Below, piece by piece: positions 8,734 to 18,321 of a stretch of 64,000 nucleotides of DNA. The position numbers and the translations under genes were made by a program. Numbering within the stretch: the first letter of the stretch is position 1; the number at the start of each line of letters is the position of its first letter. The stretch is from Bacillus thuringiensis (GTDB lineage: Bacteria > Bacillota > Bacilli > Bacillales > Bacillaceae_G). The DNA lies in the NCBI RefSeq assembly GCF_001182785.1, contig NZ_CP012099.1, positions 3,904,501 to 3,968,500 on the forward strand. The letters are read 5' to 3'. Under the pieces are notes generated by a model. That model saw only the letters and a program-made list of their open reading frames with translations, searched no databases and had not been told where the DNA came from.

Positions 8734-9351
8734 ATGACAAACGACAACTTTTTTAACGTTCTATATGAACGCACATCTACACGTGCATTCAACCCAAATA
8801 AAGAAATCTCATCTACAGAATTACATGAGATTTTAAAAGCCGCAGCACAAGCACCTTCCGCTTGGAACTTGCAACACTGGAAATTCCTTGTTTTTCAAGG
8901 TGAAGATGTACAAAAACGATTACACCCAATAGCCTATAACCAACAACAAATTCTTGATGCTTCTGCAGTAGTCGCTATTTTAGGTGATTTAGAAGCTTAT
9001 AAAAATGTTGAGCCAGTATATGGTCCAATTGTAGAACAAGGATTTATGAAAGAAGAAGCAAAAGAACGCTTAGCTAAAAATATTGAATCTGCATATGCTC
9101 GTGAACAATTCCCAAGAGATGCTGCCTTTTCAAATGCATCTTTAGCAGCAATGCAACTTATGCTTGCAGCTAAAGCAACTGGTTGGGATACTTGTGCTAT
9201 TGGTGGCTTCAATCCACAAGCACTGACAGACGAATTTAACGTTTCATCTCGTTACGTTCCAATTATGCTTATTACAATTGGTGAATCAACTTTAAAAGGC
9301 CATCCTGCACCTCGTATGAGCGTAGAGCAAGTGAGTGAGTGGGCAAAATAA
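8734..9351 (+). CDS. Nitroreductase family protein (YodC/YdfN-like)
   Basis: 205 residues, the normal length. Flavin-binding motifs are RTSTRAF near residue 13, AAAQAPSAWNLQHW near 45-58, and the C-terminal CAIGGFNPQAL. By memory it matches B. subtilis YodC closely over its length. The product is a FMN-dependent NAD(P)H reductase of quinones or nitro compounds. The GGAGG 8 bases before the ATG fixes the start. It has its own promoter, a probable operator and a terminator, consistent with a single stress-induced gene. Confidence 0.92.
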   Translation: MTNDNFFNVLYERTSTRAFNPNKEISSTELHEILKAAAQAPSAWNLQHWKFLVFQGEDVQKRLHPIAYNQQQILDASAVVAILGDLEAYKNVEPVYGPIVEQGFMKEEAKERLAKNIESAYAREQFPRDAAFSNASLAAMQLMLAAKATGWDTCAIGGFNPQALTDEFNVSSRYVPIMLITIGESTLKGHPAPRMSVEQVSEWAK

Positions 9352-9352
9352 T

Positions 9353-9390
9353 AAAAAACGAAGGTAACTACATTGCCTTCGTTTTTTTAT
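9353..9390 (+). terminator. Terminator of the nitroreductase gene
   Basis: AAACGAAGG (9356-9364) pairs with CCTTCGTTT (9376-9384), followed by seven T. Confidence 0.9.
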
Positions 9391-9585
9391 TTCTTGTCAT
9401 ACTTTTGTAATATTACTACAAATCATTCGACATTTATACTTATGGAAAAGTATATTCTATTCCCTTATCATAAATAAACGTGACGTTTTGTGTCGAATTT
9501 TGTTTAGGTATTGAAATATACCCGTGTGTTTTTGTTACAATTATGATACAATGATAACAAATAGATAACAAGAGAGGGATTTTCA

Positions 9586-9804
9586 TTGAGTTCATACGGA
9601 AGCTTTATCGCACTTTTATGTTACATAGTAACTGTACTGCTTCTATATTTTATTGGTGATGCCGCAAACATCTCCATTTTACAATTCCCAAAAGAAGAAG
9701 CGTTCCAATTAGAATCAGAAAAACATACTGCACGATCCATTGTACCACTACTCCTAGCTCTTCCTGTATATATCATCGTTTTATATAAAAGTAAAAAAGT
9801 GTAA
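9586..9804 (+). CDS. Small two-helix membrane protein, unknown
   Basis: 72 residues, starting at TTG 9586 with AGAGAGGG 6 to 13 bases upstream; no ATG fits. Hydrophobic segments at residues 6-25 and 52-67 flank a charged middle (KEEAFQLESEKHTAR). I do not recognise it. Neither operon partner nor clear terminator is visible. The TTG start and RBS make it a likely real gene, but only conservation would prove it. Confidence 0.62.
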   Translation: MSSYGSFIALLCYIVTVLLLYFIGDAANISILQFPKEEAFQLESEKHTARSIVPLLLALPVYIIVLYKSKKV

Positions 9805-9945
9805 AGGCTACCCATTTCATTTATTTCGGTGGTTTTTACATTTTTTGTTATATTTCCCCTATTTTAAACATCATTCCATACTAAACACCCAGCTAGTCAT
9901 TTAAAATGAGAAAATCCCCTAGAAAAAATTCCACTCTCTGTCCAG

Positions 9946-9973
9946 TCACTCACTACCGAACTTACATAGATTA
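9946..9973 (+). promoter_or_regulatory. Sigma-K-like promoter of the coat gene
   Basis: CATAGATTA at 9965-9973 fits the sigma-K -10 consensus CATANNNTA exactly. A TCAC at 9946-9949 supplies the AC of the -35, with a spacer about one base shorter than usual. The predicted start point near 9980 excludes the GTG at 9979 as the coat-gene start. Confidence 0.55.
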
Positions 9974-9999
9974 TAAGTGTGAAGGGGGTGATGAGGATT

Positions 10000-10362
10000 A
10001 TGTTTGGATCATTTGGATGCTGTGATAACTTTAGAGACTGTCATCATCATGAAAGAGAGTGCAGACATCATGAGAAAGAGAAAGAGAAAGAAGTGGTTAG
10101 ACCACAACAACCAGCTGTATGTAACGTACTTGCTAGCATTTCAGTTGGAACAGAGCTTTCTCTTTTAAGCATTAGAGGTAACGGCACTTTCAACAATGTA
10201 ATTTTTGAAGGTTTCGCTAACGGTGTTGCTCTTTTCTCTGCTTTAGCTCGTAATAACAATGATAAAGATAACAATAAAGACGATAAGAACAATCAAAATC
10301 GAAATACTTTTACTGGTATTTTACGTGTATGCCCAACTGATATCGTTGCAATCGCTATCTAA
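10000..10362 (+). CDS. Spore coat protein (possibly Cot-alpha)
   Basis: 120 residues from the ATG at 10000. AAGGGGGTGAT, nearly the full anti-16S sequence, lies just upstream. The N-terminus is rich in Cys, His and charged residues (CCDNFRDCHHHERECRHHEKE), a hydrophobic beta-rich middle follows (about 45-85), then an Asn/Asp/Lys-rich stretch and a hydrophobic end (CPTDIVAIAI). I associate this composition with a B. cereus-group coat protein of about 13 kDa described as Cot-alpha, but that name is from memory. The sigma-K-like promoter supports late mother-cell expression. Confidence 0.72.
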   Translation: MFGSFGCCDNFRDCHHHERECRHHEKEKEKEVVRPQQPAVCNVLASISVGTELSLLSIRGNGTFNNVIFEGFANGVALFSALARNNNDKDNNKDDKNNQNRNTFTGILRVCPTDIVAIAI

Positions 10363-10413
10363 TTCTGTCTCTTATCCTCGATAGTAAGCAAATATGATTT
10401 ACTTTTCTCATAG

Positions 10414-10453
10414 AAAAAACCTGAGACCGATTTCAAATCGACTCAGGTTTTTT
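10414..10453. terminator. Bidirectional terminator between coat gene and ptsI
   Basis: AAAAAACCTGAG (10414-10425) and CTCAGGTTTTTT (10442-10453), with an inner CGATTT/AAATCG stem. It serves both converging genes. Confidence 0.92.
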
Positions 10454-10459
10454 TATTGA

Positions 10460-12172
10460 TTATATGCTTTTAACTAGTTCAACAACTTCTTCAGCAGTTG
10501 ACATCATTAATGCTTTTTCTGCTAATGTTTCCATTTCTGCTTTTGACAACTTGCTTAGTTGTGTTCTTGCAGGAAGAATAGATGTTGCACTCATACTGAA
10601 CTCATCTAAACCTAATCCTAATAATAATGGGATAGCAAGTGAATCGCCTGCCATCTCACCACACATACCAGCCCATTTGCCTTCTTTATGAGCAGCATCG
10701 ATAACCATTTTTACAAGACGTAAAATAGATGGGTTATATGGTTGGTATAAGTATGATACTTGTTCGTTCATACGGTCTGCAGCCATTGTGTATTGGATTA
10801 AATCATTTGTTCCGATAGAGAAGAAGTCAACTTCTTTCGCGAATTGATCTGCTATTACTGCTGAAGCTGGGATTTCAACCATCATACCAACTTCAATAGA
10901 ATCAGAAACAGTTGTACCCGCTTCTACAAGTTTCGCTTTCTCTTCTAATAAAATTGCTTTTGCTTGACGGAACTCATCAAGAGTTGCAATCATTGGGAAC
11001 ATAATTTTTAAGTTACCGTATACGCTAGCACGAAGTAATGCACGAAGTTGTGTACGGAACACATCTTGCTCATCAAGACATAAGCGAATTGCACGGTATC
11101 CTAAGAATGGGTTCATTTCTTTTGGTAAATGTAAGTATGGAAGCTCTTTATCTCCACCGATGTCAAGTGTACGAACAACGACTGGTTGACCTTCTTTTAC
11201 ACCTTCAAGAACTGCTTTATACGCTTCGAACTGCTCTTCTTCTGTTGGAAGATTGTCACGACCCATGTATAAGAATTCTGTACGGTATAAGCCAACGCCT
11301 TCTCCGCCATTATCGATAATACCTTGTACATCATTTGGTGTTCCGATATTTGCAACAAGCTCAACATGATGTCCATCACTTGTTACAGTAGCTTGGTCTT
11401 TTAATTTTGCCCATTCAGTTTTTTGCTCTTCAAATTTCGCTTTCTTTTCTTCAAACGAACGAAGAGTTTCTTCTGATGGGTTTACAATTACTTCTCCATC
11501 TAAACCGTCAATGATAACGATATCGCCGTTTTGGATTTTCTCCATAACAACTTTCGTACCAACAACAGCTGGAATTTCCATAGAGCGAGCCATAATTGCA
11601 GAGTGAGATGTACGTCCACCGATATCAGTAGTGAAACCTTTTGCATACTTACGGTTTAACTGAGCTGTATCAGATGGTGTTAAATCTTCAGCAATAATGA
11701 TTACCTCTTCAGAAATTGTACCAGGATTTGAGAAGTTAATCCCTAGTAAATGTGCAAGAACGCGTTTTGTTACGTCACGAATGTCCGCAGCACGTTCTTT
11801 CATATATTCGTTATCCATGTTTTCAAACATAGAAATAAACATTGATGCAACTTCATCCATTGCAAATTCAGCATTTACTTTTTCGCTATTTACTTTATCT
11901 TTTACTGGGTTTACTAGTTCTGGATCATTTAACACTAATAAATGTGCTTCAAAGATCGCAGCTTTGTCAGCACCTAGCTCAGCAAATGCGTGGTCCTTAA
12001 TAGCTTCTAATTCAGTTTTTGCTTTCTCAAGCGCAGCGTCTAAGCGTGCAATTTCTGCAGCTTCGTTTGTAATTGATTTCTTTTCGATGTTAAATTCAGG
12101 ATTTTCAAGTCTGAAAGCCTTTGCAATAGCAATCCCACTTGATGCAGCGATCCCTTGAATGTTAAGAGTCAT
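10460..12172 (-). CDS. ptsI: Phosphoenolpyruvate-protein phosphotransferase (PTS enzyme I)
   Basis: 570 residues, full length. The phosphohistidine motif [13 protein letters not shown] places the active His at 190; the PEP-binding domain shows [17 protein letters not shown], the [15 protein letters not shown] motif and GMCGEMAGD with the catalytic Cys. It takes phosphate from PEP and passes it to HPr. The ATG overlaps the ptsH stop (TAATG), so the two are translationally coupled. Confidence 0.98.
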   Translation of the reverse strand: MTLNIQGIAASSGIAIAKAFRLENPEFNIEKKSITNEAAEIARLDAALEKAKTELEAIKDHAFAELGADKAAIFEAHLLVLNDPELVNPVKDKVNSEKVNAEFAMDEVASMFISMFENMDNEYMKERAADIRDVTKRVLAHLLGINFSNPGTISEEVIIIAEDLTPSDTAQLNRKYAKGFTTDIGGRTSHSAIMARSMEIPAVVGTKVVMEKIQNGDIVIIDGLDGEVIVNPSEETLRSFEEKKAKFEEQKTEWAKLKDQATVTSDGHHVELVANIGTPNDVQGIIDNGGEGVGLYRTEFLYMGRDNLPTEEEQFEAYKAVLEGVKEGQPVVVRTLDIGGDKELPYLHLPKEMNPFLGYRAIRLCLDEQDVFRTQLRALLRASVYGNLKIMFPMIATLDEFRQAKAILLEEKAKLVEAGTTVSDSIEVGMMVEIPASAVIADQFAKEVDFFSIGTNDLIQYTMAADRMNEQVSYLYQPYNPSILRLVKMVIDAAHKEGKWAGMCGEMAGDSLAIPLLLGLGLDEFSMSATSILPARTQLSKLSKAEMETLAEKALMMSTAEEVVELVKSI

Positions 12173-12435
12173 TATTCTCCTAATCCTTCGTTTTTCATAG
12201 TTTCTTCGATAGCTGCTAGTGCTTGAGCTGCATCATCACCATTTGCAGTGATTTTAATTTCTGCGTTTTGTTGAATGCCTAAAGACATAACGCCCATGAT
12301 TGATTTTAAGTTAACGTTCTTTCCGTTATACTCTAAGTTAATGTCAGAACCGAATTTGCTTGCAGTGTTTACAAGTAGAGTTGCTGGACGAGCATGAATT
12401 CCTGAGTCGCTAGTTACTTTAAAGATTTTTTCCAT
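12172..12435 (-). CDS. ptsH: Phosphocarrier protein HPr
   Basis: 87 residues. GIHARPA carries the phosphoacceptor His14 (His15 in B. subtilis numbering) and LKSIMG the regulatory Ser45 (Ser46), the target of HPr kinase and so the link to CcpA control. RBS AAAGGAG precedes the ATG. It lies 135 bp after ptsG and directly before ptsI. Confidence 0.98.
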   Translation of the reverse strand: MEKIFKVTSDSGIHARPATLLVNTASKFGSDINLEYNGKNVNLKSIMGVMSLGIQQNAEIKITANGDDAAQALAAIEETMKNEGLGE

Positions 12436-12508
12436 GATAATTTATCTCCTTTAAATTACAGTTTTTTTTAGTTGTATAGACGTGAGTACTACATCATCTA
12501 TTGTATAT

Positions 12509-12542
12509 AATAGGCGATGTTCGGTCAACCACATCGCCTATT
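12509..12542 (-). terminator. Hairpin between ptsG and ptsH
   Basis: A perfect 12-bp stem, AATAGGCGATGT and ACATCGCCTATT, has no proper T run on either strand. It may act as a partial terminator or a 3' stability element that separates ptsG from ptsHI output. Confidence 0.6.
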
Positions 12543-12570
12543 ATAATTATAAACATTTTGCGTCAAATTC

Positions 12571-14634
12571 CTACTGAATGTCAATAATAGCGGTTTCGCC
12601 CTTCTTAACATTTCCATCTTTTTTCAATTCGACTTGTTGCCCTTGTTGTAAGTTTGTAAATACAATTGGTGTAATGATAGATGGTGCATTTCCTTTTACA
12701 AATGCAAGATCTACTTTTAATAACGGTTGGCCTTGCTTCACTTTATCACCTTGTGCTACAAGTGCCTCGAATCCTTCACCATTTAATTTTACAGTATCAA
12801 TACCAAAGTGGATTAAAATTTCTTTTCCACCTTCAGATTGAATACCAATCGCATGTTTTGTAGGGAATACATTGACAATTTCACCGTTAACTGGAGAAAC
12901 TACTGTTCCTTCAGTTGGCTCAATTGCAAATCCGTCTCCCATCATTTTTCCTGAGAATACTTGGTCAGGTACTTCTGTAATTGGTAAGATTTTCCCTTCA
13001 ATTGGTGATACAATTGTTTCATTTTCATCAACTTTTTGAGGAGTTTCTTCCACTTTTACAGGTTCTTCTTTTTCAACATGAGGTGTACGACCTGACATTA
13101 TATCATGAATTTGTGATTTTAATGTGTCAGATTTCGGTCCGAAAATAGCTTGAATGTTATTTCCAACTTCAAGTACACCAGCTGCTCCAAGTTCTTTTAA
13201 GCGGTCTTTGTTTACATTCTTTTGTTCGTTAACTTGAACACGTAAACGAGTAATACAAGCATCTAAAGAAGCAATGTTTTCTTTACCACCAAGTGCCACT
13301 AATACTTCACGAGGAAGTTCGCCTGCTTCTGTTTTTCCTGCACCCTCATTTGCATTTGCCTCTTCACGACCAGGTGTTTTTAGATTCCATTTACGGATTG
13401 CAAAGCGGAATCCGAAGTAGTAAATAACTGCTAGTACAAGACCAACAATAATTACCCACCACCATGCTGTACGGCCTGGTAGTACACCGAATAATAAGAA
13501 GTCAATTAAACCACCAGAGAATGTCATACCAATTTTAACACCTAAAATTTGCATTGTCATAAATGATAGACCAGCAAATACAGCGTGAATTCCGAATAAT
13601 ACTGGCGCTACGAATAAGAATGAAAATTCAAGTGGCTCTGTAATACCTGTTAAGAAAGATGTTAATGCTGCAGAACCTAAAATACCTGCTGCTAATTTTT
13701 TATTTTCTGGACGTGCTTCATGGTACATTGCTAAAGCTGCTGCCGGAAGACCGAACATCATGAACGGATACTTACCAGTTGTAAATGTACCTGCTGTTAA
13801 TTCTACACCGTCTTTCAACTGTGCCATAAAGATTTTTTGGTCACCACGGATTAATTCGCCAGCTGCATTTGTATACTGACCGAATTCGAACCAGAACGGT
13901 GAATAGAAAATGTGATGTAGTCCAAATGGAATTAATGAACGTTCAATTAAACCGAATATAAATGCTGCGATTGTTCTATTTGCATCAATCATTTGATGTG
14001 AGAACGTGTTTAAGCCACCTTGAATGTATGGCCAAACGAAGCACATGATAATACCTACTATTAAAGAGAATGTTGCAGTTGCGATCGGTACGAAACGCTT
14101 ACCTGCAAAGAAACCTAAGTATGATGGTAATTCAATGTTGAAGTATTTATTATAGCAATATGCCGCTACTATACCGACGATAATACCACCAAATACCCCT
14201 GTTTGTAGCGTTGGAATACCTAATACGTTTGCATACGCTGGATCTGCAAATCCAATTTTTACTGGGTCTGCTCCAGAACTTGTTACTTTCACTAGCTTAT
14301 CTACTTCTAAGAACACACTCATCGTTTTGTTCATAATTAAGTAGCCGACGAATGCTGCTAAACCAGCTACTCCATCTCCACCAGCTAAACCAATTGCTAC
14401 CCCAACTGCGAATAATAATGCAAGGTTAGCGAAAATAATATCACCAGATTGTTCCATAATTTTTGCAACCATTACGAACCAATCTGCTTTTAAAGCAGGA
14501 ATAACATTTGTTAACTGTGGATTTTGAAATGCATTACCAAATCCAAGTAAAATACCTGCCGCCGGTAAAATCGCTACTGGAAGCATTAACGCTTTTCCGA
14601 CTTTTTGAAGAACACCAAAGATCTTCTTAAACAT
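12571..14634 (-). CDS. ptsG: PTS glucose-specific EIICBA
   Basis: 687 residues from the ATG at 14634, chosen for AGGAAGGG 6 bases upstream over a longer frame. Domain order: IIC membrane channel (residues 1 to about 400, with [12 protein letters not shown]), IIB with phospho-Cys460 in DACITRLR, and IIA with phospho-His609 in LIHFGIDT. It imports and phosphorylates glucose using HPr. The leader carries a GlcT-type antitermination target, and glcT lies upstream on the same strand, as in B. subtilis. Confidence 0.96.
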   Translation of the reverse strand: MFKKIFGVLQKVGKALMLPVAILPAAGILLGFGNAFQNPQLTNVIPALKADWFVMVAKIMEQSGDIIFANLALLFAVGVAIGLAGGDGVAGLAAFVGYLIMNKTMSVFLEVDKLVKVTSSGADPVKIGFADPAYANVLGIPTLQTGVFGGIIVGIVAAYCYNKYFNIELPSYLGFFAGKRFVPIATATFSLIVGIIMCFVWPYIQGGLNTFSHQMIDANRTIAAFIFGLIERSLIPFGLHHIFYSPFWFEFGQYTNAAGELIRGDQKIFMAQLKDGVELTAGTFTTGKYPFMMFGLPAAALAMYHEARPENKKLAAGILGSAALTSFLTGITEPLEFSFLFVAPVLFGIHAVFAGLSFMTMQILGVKIGMTFSGGLIDFLLFGVLPGRTAWWWVIIVGLVLAVIYYFGFRFAIRKWNLKTPGREEANANEGAGKTEAGELPREVLVALGGKENIASLDACITRLRVQVNEQKNVNKDRLKELGAAGVLEVGNNIQAIFGPKSDTLKSQIHDIMSGRTPHVEKEEPVKVEETPQKVDENETIVSPIEGKILPITEVPDQVFSGKMMGDGFAIEPTEGTVVSPVNGEIVNVFPTKHAIGIQSEGGKEILIHFGIDTVKLNGEGFEALVAQGDKVKQGQPLLKVDLAFVKGNAPSIITPIVFTNLQQGQQVELKKDGNVKKGETAIIDIQ

Positions 14635-14680
14635 GGAAACCCTTCCTCTCTTATCTATATTGATACCTTCCGACAAACGC

Positions 14681-14800
14681 CAAAAAGACATGAGGAAAAA
14701 AAGATAGAACGATAGCTATACAAAGGGTAGTATATCCCTTTCTCTAGCTTACATTCCTTACTTTTCTCCACTCATGCCTGATCGAATCAGTAACACGTGT
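14681..14800 (-). promoter_or_regulatory. GlcT antiterminator target (RAT) and overlapping ptsG leader terminator
   Basis: Read on the - strand, TTACTGATTCGATCAGGCA (within 14768-14800) matches the BglG/GlcT-family RAT pattern TTACTG...CAGGCA. Immediately after it, CATGAG (plus 14771-14776) can pair with CTCATG (plus 14689-14694), enclosing an inner stem AAAGGG/CCCTTT at about 14722-14741 and ending in TCTTTTT. RAT and terminator share the CATGAG segment, so the folds exclude each other. Confidence 0.82.
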
Positions 14801-14935
14801 CAAAAATAGGTTTACGTATAAGTTCACTATAATTAAGGCAAACGTTTTCGTTACTCACCTTAATGTGTTTGTCGAAATTTGTATAACTTTGCAATAGTTA
14901 TTATACATAACTATTGTAAGCGATTCAATCATTTT

Positions 14936-14949
14936 TTTTAACGTTTTCA
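14936..14949 (-). promoter_or_regulatory. cre-like (CcpA) site between glcT and ptsG
   Basis: On the - strand TGAAAACGTTAAAA matches the cre consensus TGWAANCGNTNWCA at all but one position. A second weaker match (two mismatches) is at 14837-14851, and a 25-bp palindrome lies at 14892-14916. These share the 339-bp gap 14635-14973 with the RAT. Confidence 0.5.
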
Positions 14950-14973
14950 TTTTAGACAAAAATATATGACTTA

Positions 14974-15822
14974 TTACACATGCTCTGCCTTTACTAAGCG
15001 TTGCAAGTGCATCGTTAAATAAATACTTTCAGCTTCATATACAGGTAGTTGCAACTCTTTTTGCATGACCTTGACTAGCTTCCAAGCTACGTTATAGCAA
15101 ACTGGATACTCCGCCTTTAGTAACTCAGCAAAACTTTGCGATTCTTCTACTTTTTCTCCTTTTTTCACCCTCTCAATAGCATATTGAAGATGACGAATAA
15201 GGCGTAAATAATGAATGCTCTCTTGATCTAATGTAATTTGTAAGTTTGTCTCAATTAAAGATACAAGTTGTGCAATGAGACGGGAGTTTTGATTAACTGA
15301 AGATAAATCAGAATTTGTAAGCGAACTGTAAATGTGAAGTGCAATAAAACCAATTTCTCCTTCTGGCAATGTAATTTGCAAACGAGAATTTAAAAGTTCT
15401 ACAACACCTTCCGCAATTTCATATTCCTCTGGATAGAGCATTTTTGTTTCAACTAAAAAAGGATTATCAATTGTAAGTCCTTGTTTTAACCTTTTAATTG
15501 CAAATGAAATATGATCTGTTAACGCAATATGAATATGTTCATTTAGTGGAGATTTCGCTTTTTCTTGAATGTATAGCATAATATCGTTCATCAATTCAAT
15601 TAATTTTTCACTAACATGCGGCACTAATAATTTATATTGTTCACGATCACGTTCATTTTTTAAGACAAACATTTTTTCGATTTGTTCTTGCTCCAATACA
15701 TCTTTCGCTTTTTTCCCAAATCCAATTCCTTTACCAATCACTACTACTTCCTCGTGTTCAGGATGGCTAGCAATGATGACATTATTATTTAAAACTTTTT
15801 TAATTTCTAGATAATTATTCAT
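14974..15822 (-). CDS. glcT: BglG-family transcription antiterminator of ptsG
   Basis: 282 residues, the normal length. An N-terminal RNA-binding CAT domain (about 1-58, GKGIGFGKKA) is followed by two PTS regulation domains with histidines in EHIHIALTDHI, FIALHIYS, IHYLRLIRHLQYA and IYLTMHLQRL. When glucose is present it binds the RAT in the ptsG leader and prevents termination. The RAT sequence is visible about 170 bp downstream, which makes the GlcT assignment firmer than family membership alone. Confidence 0.94.
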   Translation of the reverse strand: MNNYLEIKKVLNNNVIIASHPEHEEVVVIGKGIGFGKKAKDVLEQEQIEKMFVLKNERDREQYKLLVPHVSEKLIELMNDIMLYIQEKAKSPLNEHIHIALTDHISFAIKRLKQGLTIDNPFLVETKMLYPEEYEIAEGVVELLNSRLQITLPEGEIGFIALHIYSSLTNSDLSSVNQNSRLIAQLVSLIETNLQITLDQESIHYLRLIRHLQYAIERVKKGEKVEESQSFAELLKAEYPVCYNVAWKLVKVMQKELQLPVYEAESIYLTMHLQRLVKAEHV

Positions 15823-15923
15823 ATAACACCACCCTCGTACTTAAATAGCCTACTTTTATGTTACAGAATATTCTTCTTTGTCGTCAATGTAAAACATCTG
15901 CCATTTAATAAAAATTCATTTTT

Positions 15924-15952
15924 TAGACATGTTTATATATGATGCGTATAAT
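15924..15952 (+). promoter_or_regulatory. Sigma-A promoter of the HAD gene
   Basis: TAGACA (15924-15929), 17-bp spacer, TATAAT (15947-15952). Confidence 0.7.
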
Positions 15953-15987
15953 GTAAGAGCAACTGTACATAGAAAGGAGATAACAGC

Positions 15988-16794
15988 ATGATTAAAATGT
16001 TTGTAAGTGATATCGATGGTACAATGATGCAACACGGAGGTCTTATTGATGAACAAGATGTTGCGGCACTACGCAGCCTCGCCGAGCAAAATGTTATTCT
16101 TTGCTTCGCTTCCGGAAGACTTGATAATGAAATTGCAGACTTAATGAAAGCTGTAAATACAAATTTTCATCGCATTAGTGTTAATGGTGTTTTTGTATAT
16201 ACACATGAAAATAAACAACTATTATCTGCAACTTTTGATTCCAGCATACTTCCCGATTTGTTAGCTATGACGAATAAAAATCCTTATTTCCGTTATGTAA
16301 GTGATGAGCATAATTATTACATTGAAGAGAAAACACCTTTTATTCAAGAACTTGAACAACAAGTAACTATGACTTCTGTTGAAGAACCAAACTTACTACA
16401 GAAGATTGATGATACAATTTTCCCAAATAAAATTTCTGTCGGTGGAACAAAGGAGAGCTTGCAACTCCTTCAGAAAAAAATTGATGAAAAATTCCACGGG
16501 AAAGTTAGTACTTTCATCTCAGCAGAACAATGTTTAGATGTAATGCCACCGAATGTTAGTAAAGGCTCTGCCATTTCTGTTTTATTAAATGAGTTTCAAA
16601 TAAAACCTGAGGAAATTGCTTGTATAGGGGATTCTTACAATGATATTCCTATGTTTTCTTTAACTCCTCACAGTTTTGCTATGTCGCAAGCAGATGATGC
16701 AGTAAAAAAACACGCTCACTATGTAGTAAATCACGTCAAAGATGCTGTTAACCACGTAATTGCTCATAATAAAAATACGACTCATTCCTTATAA
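15988..16794 (+). CDS. Cof-type HAD-IIB sugar-phosphate phosphatase
   Basis: 268 residues. Motif I DIDGT near residue 8, SGR in motif II, and the C-terminal GDSYNDIPMF with PNVSKGSA before it define the Cof/HAD-IIB class. These hydrolyse small phosphorylated metabolites; substrate cannot be read from sequence. AAAGGAG precedes the ATG. Monocistronic: own promoter and terminator. A second, related protein is encoded at 25385. Confidence 0.9.
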   Translation: MIKMFVSDIDGTMMQHGGLIDEQDVAALRSLAEQNVILCFASGRLDNEIADLMKAVNTNFHRISVNGVFVYTHENKQLLSATFDSSILPDLLAMTNKNPYFRYVSDEHNYYIEEKTPFIQELEQQVTMTSVEEPNLLQKIDDTIFPNKISVGGTKESLQLLQKKIDEKFHGKVSTFISAEQCLDVMPPNVSKGSAISVLLNEFQIKPEEIACIGDSYNDIPMFSLTPHSFAMSQADDAVKKHAHYVVNHVKDAVNHVIAHNKNTTHSL

Positions 16795-16815
16795 GGATGA
16801 GTCGTATTTTTATTT
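16771..16815 (+). terminator. Terminator of the HAD gene
   Basis: AAATACGACTCATTCCTT is mirrored by AAGGATGAGTCGTATTT with T tail; the stem spans the stop codon. Confidence 0.9.
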
Positions 16816-16867
16816 CTTTACATGTTATCCATTTTCATTTCCACTGTACTTCACAAACTGAAATATA

Positions 16868-17599
16868 CTATTTGTTACGTGCGATATTCGTAATAAATTT
16901 ATAACGATCTCCACGATAAATACATTTCACGTACTCTAGCGGTATCTCACCTTCTGAATATGACCATTGACGCATTACAAGTACAGGCGCCTTTTTAGGA
17001 ATATGCAGATGTTCAGCTTCATTTTCCGTCGCAACAGAAGCTTCAATTGACTGAGTAGCGCTAACAAGTTTAAAGCCCAGTTTTTTCTCTAAATGTTCAT
17101 ATAAAGATTGTTGCAATATCTCTTCGTTAATATCTTTTACAAGAGCTGGCGACAAATATGTCGTCTCAAAAGCAATCGGTTCATCATCAGCTAAGCGAAT
17201 ACGCCTCACTTCATAAACCGATTCCCCCTCCTGTATTCTCAACCGGTCTGCTATTTTAGCAGTAGCTGGAACTAGGCGGAAACTAAGTAATTGACTACTT
17301 GGGTTCATTCCACGAGAAATCATATCTTCTGTGAATCCCGTCATTCCTTGCAATTTTTGTTCCACTTTCGGAAGTTGGACAAATGTTCCAATTCCACGCT
17401 TCCGATATAAATAGCCTTGTTCCACTAAATTATTAATCGCCTGTCTGATTGTCATACGACTCACTTCGAACTTATCACAAAGTTCATTCTCAGATGGGAT
17501 TTTATCTCCCGGCTTCCATTCGCCGTCCTCAATTAGCTGTTTCACCCACTCTTGAATCTGATAATAGATCGGAAATGGTGAATACTTGTCGATGTTCAT
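16868..17599 (-). CDS. nagR: GntR/HutC-family repressor of N-acetylglucosamine use
   Basis: 243 residues from the ATG at 17599, with GAGG 9 bases upstream. N-terminal winged helix ([27 protein letters not shown], rough residues 31-57) and C-terminal UTRA effector domain. It is the orthologue of B. subtilis NagR (YvoA), which releases DNA upon binding amino-sugar phosphates. It ends the nagA-nagB-nagR operon and its start overlaps the end of nagB by 71 bp. A site resembling the NagR dre operator lies before nagA. Confidence 0.93.
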   Translation of the reverse strand: MNIDKYSPFPIYYQIQEWVKQLIEDGEWKPGDKIPSENELCDKFEVSRMTIRQAINNLVEQGYLYRKRGIGTFVQLPKVEQKLQGMTGFTEDMISRGMNPSSQLLSFRLVPATAKIADRLRIQEGESVYEVRRIRLADDEPIAFETTYLSPALVKDINEEILQQSLYEHLEKKLGFKLVSATQSIEASVATENEAEHLHIPKKAPVLVMRQWSYSEGEIPLEYVKCIYRGDRYKFITNIARNK

Positions 17600-18317
17600 C
17601 AGCAATCGCCTCACTGCATAAAGATAGAGCTTCTTGATCTGCGATTACGGTTACATTCGGATGACGTTGTAAAACTGTTGCCGGACACTCTTCACTATAT
17701 TCACCTTGCAATAATTCTTTAACAGCTTCTGCCTTTTTAGCTCCCATAGCTACAAGTAGAACTTGTTTCGCTTTCATAATGCTTCCAATTCCCATTGTAA
17801 TCGCATGAGTTGGCACATCTTCTTCTTTTTCGAAGAAGCGAAGGTTTGCTTGGCGTGTAGATTCTGTTAATTCAACAATGTTCGTTGGAGAATTAAACGG
17901 TGTTCCTGGCTCGTTAAATCCGATGTGACCGTTTTCACCGATTCCAAGAATCTGTAGGTCAACTGGGTTAGCAGTTAGAATGCCCTCGTAACGTTTGCAC
18001 TCTTCCTCTAAATCACTTGCCATCCCGTTTGGTACATAAGTTTGTTTAAATGGAAGATGATCAAACAACTGTTCTTGCATGAAATAGTGATAGCTGTTTT
18101 TATCTTCATGTGGTAAATTTACGTACTCATCTAAGTTTACAGTGGTTACACGGCTTGTATCAAGTTTATTTTTTCGCATTTCTGCATAAATACCTAATGG
18201 AGAGCTTCCTGTAGCCATTCCTAATGTTGGATTTTCTTTTGTTTTTACAACTTCTTCGATTAATTTATAACCTGCTTCTGCTAGTTCTTCTGGAGTTTTT
18301 ACAACAAGAATATTCAT
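17529..18317 (-). CDS. nagB: Glucosamine-6-phosphate deaminase
   Basis: 262 residues. [19 protein letters not shown] (catalytic Asp), [14 protein letters not shown] (His) and TLAVM-like glycine motifs identify the family. It converts GlcN-6-P to fructose-6-phosphate and ammonia. It is 20 residues or so longer than the B. subtilis enzyme as I recall it, and the extra C-terminal part overlaps nagR. It starts 4 bp after nagA. Confidence 0.96.
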   Translation of the reverse strand: MNILVVKTPEELAEAGYKLIEEVVKTKENPTLGMATGSSPLGIYAEMRKNKLDTSRVTTVNLDEYVNLPHEDKNSYHYFMQEQLFDHLPFKQTYVPNGMASDLEEECKRYEGILTANPVDLQILGIGENGHIGFNEPGTPFNSPTNIVELTESTRQANLRFFEKEEDVPTHAITMGIGSIMKAKQVLLVAMGAKKAEAVKELLQGEYSEECPATVLQRHPNVTVIADQEALSLCSEAIADEHRQVFTISDLLSDSRVGETAN

Positions 18318-18321
18318 TTAA

